A stretch of DNA of 64,000 nt. It comes from Palsa-892 sp035556215 (GTDB lineage Bacteria > Pseudomonadota > Alphaproteobacteria > Rhizobiales > Xanthobacteraceae). Positions 60,644 to 64,000 of this stretch are shown piece by piece. The stretch lies in NCBI GenBank assembly GCA_035556215.1, contig DATMFI010000020.1, forward strand, positions 1 through 64,000. Direction: 5' to 3'. The notes under the pieces were generated by a model that was not told the DNA's origin, made no database searches, and worked only from the letters and a program-made list of their open reading frames with translations. Numbering within the stretch: the stretch's first letter is position 1; every line of letters starts with the position of its first letter. A program made the position numbers and the translations under genes.

Positions 60644-61334
60644 CGAGTTCGACACCGTGCCGGTTGAGCATCATCGTTGCCGCCGCCTGCTGCGCGTCGC
60701 GTTTCGTGCGGCCCTCGCCTTCGGCGGCACCCAGCCCCGGCAATTCGACCGCGATCCGGAATACCGGCTTGTGGTCCGGGCCCTTGCGTTCGATCTGGCG
60801 ATAGATCGGCGGCGGCAATCCTCGCGCCTGACCCCATTCCTGCAACAGCGTCTTCGGATCGCGCAGCCGGCTCTTCGAGCGCAGCGCGCGTTCCTTCCAG
60901 TAGGTTTCGACGAATTTTTCCGCGGCCTTGTAGCCGCCGTCGAGAAACACCGCGCCGATCAGCGCCTCGCAAACATCCGCGAGGATGCTCGCCTTGTGAC
61001 GCCCGCCCGATTTCGCTTCATTGGTGCCGAAATAAATGTAGGCGCCGAGATTGAGCTCGACCGCGACCTTCGCGCAGGTTTCGGCGCGCACGAGATCGGC
61101 GAGCCGCTGCGAAAGTTCGCCCTCCTGCGCGCGCGGATATTCGCGCAGCAGCAAGTCGGAGACGACGAGCCCAAGCACATGATCGCCCAGAAACTCGAAG
61201 CGCTGATAGCTAACCTTGACCTTGCCGTGCGCGATCGCGCTCACATGCGTGAGTGCCTGCACGAGCAAACTCTTGTCCTTGAACGTGTGCCCGATCTTCT
61301 GCTCGAGCGTCGCTGTCGGCTTGCGGCGGCTCAT
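60636..61334 (-). CDS. rnc: Ribonuclease III
   Basis: This 232-residue endonuclease cuts double-stranded RNA, processing rRNA precursors and some mRNAs. The catalytic signature is YQRFEFLGDHVLGLVVSD near residue 42, and the second acidic site DVCEALIGAVFLDGG is near residue 118. The C-terminal dsRNA-binding domain has GEGRTKRDAQQAAATMML. The ATG at 61334 overlaps the lepB stop (ATGA). Confidence 0.95.
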   Translation of the reverse strand: MSRRKPTATLEQKIGHTFKDKSLLVQALTHVSAIAHGKVKVSYQRFEFLGDHVLGLVVSDLLLREYPRAQEGELSQRLADLVRAETCAKVAVELNLGAYIYFGTNEAKSGGRHKASILADVCEALIGAVFLDGGYKAAEKFVETYWKERALRSKSRLRDPKTLLQEWGQARGLPPPIYRQIERKGPDHKPVFRIAVELPGLGAAEGEGRTKRDAQQAAATMMLNRHGVELDD

Positions 61335-62080
61335 CGCACCAGGCTGAAAATCCGGCCCCAACGAACGCTCGTCGGCCAGGTCCAGAACTCCCACGCATGC
61401 GCGCTCTCGTCGATCGAGAAGAAGATCATCTGCGCACGCCCCTCGATGTTTTCATAGGGCACATAGCCGACAGCGCTCAGCACGCGGCTGTCGGTCGAGT
61501 TGTCGCGATTGTCGCCCATCATGAAATAGTGGTTCGCAGGCACTTCATAGACCGGCGTGTTGTCGTAGAAGCCGTTATCGACGAGATCGAGCGTCGTGTA
61601 GGAAACGCCGTTCGGCAGCGTTTCGCGATACCGCTTGATCGGCTGGCCGTGACCTTCCGGGTCGTTGGAGACCCAGTCGGAAATCCGCTCGCGCTTGATC
61701 GCCTGACCGTTGATGTGCAGCGTGCCGTTGACCATCTGGATCTTGTCGCCCGGCAGCCCGATCACCCGCTTGATGTAATCGGTCGAGTTGTCCTTCGGCA
61801 GTTTGAAGACGACGACATCGCCGCGATCCGGCCCGCTGCCGAAGACACGGCCGGGAAACGAGATGATCCCGAACGGAAACGAATATTGGCTATAGCCGTA
61901 GCTGTATTTGGAGACGAACAGATAGTCGCCGACCAGCAGTGTCGCCTTCATCGAGCCGGACGGAATATTGAACGGCTGGAACATGAAGGTGCGAATGACG
62001 AGTGCGATCAGGAGCGCCTGAAGGACGACCTTCGAGGTTTCGCGAAGACCGCTCTCCTTTTTTTCTTCGGTAATGGCCAT
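61331..62080 (-). CDS. lepB: Signal peptidase I
   Basis: This 249-residue membrane serine protease cleaves Sec and Tat signal peptides. The catalytic Ser43 lies in PSGSMKATLLVGD and the general-base Lys104 in YIKRVIGLPGD. The MGDNRDNSTDSR motif near residue 168 is also present. One N-terminal membrane helix (residues 18-34) anchors it. It is the first gene of the lepB-rnc-era-HIT-recO operon. Confidence 0.95.
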   Translation of the reverse strand: MAITEEKKESGLRETSKVVLQALLIALVIRTFMFQPFNIPSGSMKATLLVGDYLFVSKYSYGYSQYSFPFGIISFPGRVFGSGPDRGDVVVFKLPKDNSTDYIKRVIGLPGDKIQMVNGTLHINGQAIKRERISDWVSNDPEGHGQPIKRYRETLPNGVSYTTLDLVDNGFYDNTPVYEVPANHYFMMGDNRDNSTDSRVLSAVGYVPYENIEGRAQMIFFSIDESAHAWEFWTWPTSVRWGRIFSLVR

Positions 62081-62177
62081 TCCGTGGATTCCGTTCTTAC
62101 GCCCTGCAAAGGTGCGCTCGTATAGCGCGGGCCGCCCTAGCGGGGCAATGACGCTGAATACACGGACGTAAGGCCGA

Positions 62178-62204
62178 AATGGCGGTTTTTACGTTCTGGA
62201 ATCA
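62178..62204 (-). repeat. Degenerate dispersed repeat head at the acpS stop
   Basis: On the minus strand the bases starting with the acpS TAA read TAAAGCATGATTCC, matching the first 14 bases of the TAGAGCATGATCCC repeats with two differences. The rest of the element is not recognisable, so this is probably an eroded copy. Confidence 0.45.
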
Positions 62205-62615
62205 TGCTTTAGCCGCAGTTTCGGGTACGGCGGAGATGATCACGATCGCTTGCGCCATCGGTCCGTCGTCGGTGATCGTGAGATCGATTTGCGCGCTGTG
62301 GCCTTTCGGCGTCAGCGCCTCGAGGCGCTTGAGCGCGCCGCCCGTGAGTCGCATCGTCGGCTTGCCCGACGGCAGATTGACGACGCCCATATCGCGCCAC
62401 CACACGCCGTGCCGGATGCCGGTGCCGAGCGCCTTGGCGCAAGCCTCCTTGGCGGCGAAACGCTTGGCATAGGTTTCGACGCGGTTCTTGCGCCGCTCGG
62501 CCTTGGCGCGCTCGACATCGGTGAAGACGCGCGACAGAAAACGCTCGCCGTGACGCTCCAGCACCTTGCCGACCCGGCGCGCGTCGATGATGTCGTTGCC
62601 GATGCCGAGGATCAT
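62202..62615 (-). CDS. acpS: Holo-[acyl-carrier-protein] synthase
   Basis: This 137-residue phosphopantetheinyl transferase activates ACP. The N-terminal metal-binding motif is GIGNDIIDARRVGKV and the second motif is FAAKEACAKALGTG near residue 55. The start overlaps the pdxJ stop by 4 bp. It is in the conserved order rsh-pdxJ-acpS-lepB. Confidence 0.94.
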   Translation of the reverse strand: MILGIGNDIIDARRVGKVLERHGERFLSRVFTDVERAKAERRKNRVETYAKRFAAKEACAKALGTGIRHGVWWRDMGVVNLPSGKPTMRLTGGALKRLEALTPKGHSAQIDLTITDDGPMAQAIVIISAVPETAAKA

Positions 62616-63388
62616 GCCACCCCGTCCGCCGCGGCAGCCCTGGCGCGCGCTTCGCCGCGCGCGATCGCCTGACGCATTTTTTTCACGACATCTTCCAGCC
62701 CGGTGAAGATCGCTTCACCGATCATGTAATGGCCGATATTCAATTCGCGAATTTCCGGAAATGCCGCGATCGCTTCCGCGCTGTCGAAGTCGAGCCCGTG
62801 CCCGGCATGAACCTCAAGGCCAAGCCGCTGCGCGAGCCGCGCGCCCGAGCGCAGCCGCTCGAATTCGAACTCCGCCGCCTGCACCTTGCCTTGCGTAATC
62901 GCTTCGCACCACGCGCCTGTGTGCAGCTCGATAACCGCAGCCTTGATATCGGCCGCCGCCTCGATCTGGCGCTGATCGGGCTCGATGAACAACGAGACGC
63001 GTATGCCGCCATGCGAGAGGAACGCGACTTTCGGCGCGAGCATATCTTTCGCGCGCGCGACCTCAAGGCCCCCCTCCGTCGTGCGCTCGGTGCGCTTCTC
63101 CGGCACAAGACAGGCGGCATGCGGTTTGGTTGCGAGCGCGATCTTCAACATCTCGTCGGTCGCCGCCATCTCGAAGTTGAGCGGCGCGCCGATCTCTTCG
63201 CGTAGCCGCCGTATATCGTCATCGGTGATGTGCCGGCGATCTTCGCGCAGATGCGCGGTGATGCCGTCGGCGCCCGCCTCGATGACGAGCTTCGCGGCGC
63301 GCACCGGATCGGGATGCCGGCCGCCGCGCGCATTGCGCACAGTCGCCACGTGATCGACGTTCACCCCAAGCCGGATCATTCTCTTCAC
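62612..63388 (-). CDS. pdxJ: Pyridoxine 5'-phosphate synthase
   Basis: This 258-residue TIM-barrel enzyme condenses deoxyxylulose 5-phosphate with 1-amino-3-oxo-4-(phosphohydroxy)-propan-2-one to make pyridoxine phosphate. The signature segments are RLGVNVDHVATVRNARGG, GADGITAHLREDRRHI near residue 39, and AGHGLDFDSAEAI near residue 202. The start is a GTG overlapping the rsh stop (GTGA). The ATG at 63379 is an alternative. Confidence 0.93.
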   Translation of the reverse strand: MKRMIRLGVNVDHVATVRNARGGRHPDPVRAAKLVIEAGADGITAHLREDRRHITDDDIRRLREEIGAPLNFEMAATDEMLKIALATKPHAACLVPEKRTERTTEGGLEVARAKDMLAPKVAFLSHGGIRVSLFIEPDQRQIEAAADIKAAVIELHTGAWCEAITQGKVQAAEFEFERLRSGARLAQRLGLEVHAGHGLDFDSAEAIAAFPEIRELNIGHYMIGEAIFTGLEDVVKKMRQAIARGEARARAAAADGVA

Positions 63389-64000
63389 CCGTTAAACCGT
63401 TCGGCGGACGAAACCACCGGCTTCGCTCGCAATTCATCGATGATCGCGTTGAGATGTTTCAAATCATAGACGCCGAGATCGATCGTCATCTTGGTGAAGT
63501 CGGGCGACCGCCGCTCCATATGAATGTTGTCGATGTTGCCGCCGTGCTCGCCGATGATCTGCGCGACTTGCGCAAGCGTGCCCGGCTGGTTTTTCGCCCG
63601 CAGCACAAGCCGCGCCGGAAAGCGCTGCATGGTGCCGTCATCGACATCCCACCGCACGTCGAGCCAGCGGCCCGGCTCGTCGTCGAATTCCTTCAATGCG
63701 GGCGAATGGATCGGATAGATCGTGATGCCCTTGCCCGGCGTCAGAATGCCGACGATGCGATCGCCCGGCACCGCGCCGCCCTGCGGCGCAAAGCGCACCG
63801 GCAAATCTCCGTTGATGCCGCGGATGGGAATGGCCGACGGCAATTCCTCCTCGTGATGCGAGCTGCCGCTGCGGAAACCGGGGATGCGAAACTTGAGGCT
63901 CTTCACGCGCGAAAGGCCGAACCACCCTTCGCTGCGCGGCGCGGACTCAACGGGCTTCTTCTCCTCGCGCCAGTCGGGGTGAACCGCCTTGACGACGTCG
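63385..64000 (-). CDS. rsh: (p)ppGpp synthetase/hydrolase RSH, C-terminal part (partial)
   Basis: The reading frame runs off the right edge of the window; about 205 residues are visible. The partial sequence begins VVKAVHPDWREEKK, then has a regulatory segment and a C-terminal ACT domain (LRAKNQPGTLAQVAQIIGEHGG near the end). RSH sets (p)ppGpp levels in the stringent response. The catalytic hydrolase and synthetase domains lie outside the window. The TGA overlaps the pdxJ start. Confidence 0.88.
   Translation of the reverse strand, partial: DVVKAVHPDWREEKKPVESAPRSEGWFGLSRVKSLKFRIPGFRSGSSHHEEELPSAIPIRGINGDLPVRFAPQGGAVPGDRIVGILTPGKGITIYPIHSPALKEFDDEPGRWLDVRWDVDDGTMQRFPARLVLRAKNQPGTLAQVAQIIGEHGGNIDNIHMERRSPDFTKMTIDLGVYDLKHLNAIIDELRAKPVVSSAERFNG

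Noticed and set aside
1..64000. CRISPR arrays, rRNA operons and insertion sequences
   Set aside because: No regularly spaced repeats, no rRNA sequence and no transposase genes were seen in the window.

Overview
This window is about 64 kb of GC-rich chromosome with very dense coding and many 1-8 bp stop/start overlaps. Gene content and order point to an alphaproteobacterium of the order Hyphomicrobiales (Rhizobiales). The evidence is the blocks plsX-fabH-ihfA-merR, glyA-nrdR-ribD-ribE-ribH-nusB-thiL-hppA and rsh-pdxJ-acpS-lepB-rnc-era-HIT-recO-parC, an LdtR-type MarR regulator, a Mg-type HemB, and the dispersed TAGAGC...GATCATGCTC palindromic repeats. The family cannot be fixed from this sequence. 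Almost everything is ordinary chromosome; the accessory parts are the polysaccharide cluster (7.7-17.9 kb) and one short AT-rich insertion (18.5-19.85 kb).

Layout. 0-1.6 kb: end of bioF, then bioD and a DedA protein. 1.7-2.7 kb: rplM-rpsI with a strong terminator. 2.8-7.7 kb: hotdog thioesterase, an atypical enoyl-CoA hydratase homologue, a tiny Cys-rich secreted protein, a CoA-binding protein, metY, heme A synthase and a DUF2842 protein. 7.7-17.9 kb: a surface-polysaccharide cluster with deacetylase, FemAB/GNAT-type acyltransferase, chain-length protein fused to a degenerate BY-kinase domain, outer-membrane export lipoprotein, GT4 glycosyltransferase, initiating sugar-phosphate transferase, polymerase and methyltransferase. 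Its parts list resembles holdfast/unipolar-polysaccharide (Hfs/Upp) machinery. 17.9-19.9 kb: an amino-acid-synthesis-family protein, then an AT-rich insertion next to tRNA-Pro(GGG) carrying a PD-(D/E)XK-like gene split by an in-frame amber codon.

20-25.9 kb: a three-subunit molybdenum hydroxylase of PaoABC type, a secreted protein with a His-then-Cys papain-like pattern, a 35-residue lipoprotein and an L,D-transpeptidase. 25.8-32.8 kb: a hybrid histidine kinase and a complete branched-chain amino acid ABC transporter (livG-livF-livK-livH-livM). 32.9-37.9 kb: merR, ihfA, fabH, plsX, a YceD-type protein, a cytochrome bc1 assembly chaperone, and a divergent BamE-like lipoprotein. 38-45.8 kb: proton pyrophosphatase, thiL, nusB, riboflavin genes, nrdR, glyA. 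45.9-51 kb: a small conserved protein, ldtR, and a valine-degradation set (acyl-CoA dehydrogenase, 3-hydroxyisobutyryl-CoA hydrolase, 3-hydroxyisobutyrate dehydrogenase) interleaved with two small membrane proteins. 51-56.1 kb: hemB, an RDD protein, bpt, mntH with a Mur-box-like operator, and an orphan solute-binding protein. 56.2-64 kb: parC, recO, HIT, era, rnc, lepB, acpS, pdxJ and the C-terminal part of the (p)ppGpp synthetase/hydrolase, running off the window.

The items most worth a second look are the polysaccharide cluster with its apparently kinase-dead co-polymerase, the amber-split nuclease-like gene beside tRNA-Pro, and the repeats that begin exactly at gene stop codons.
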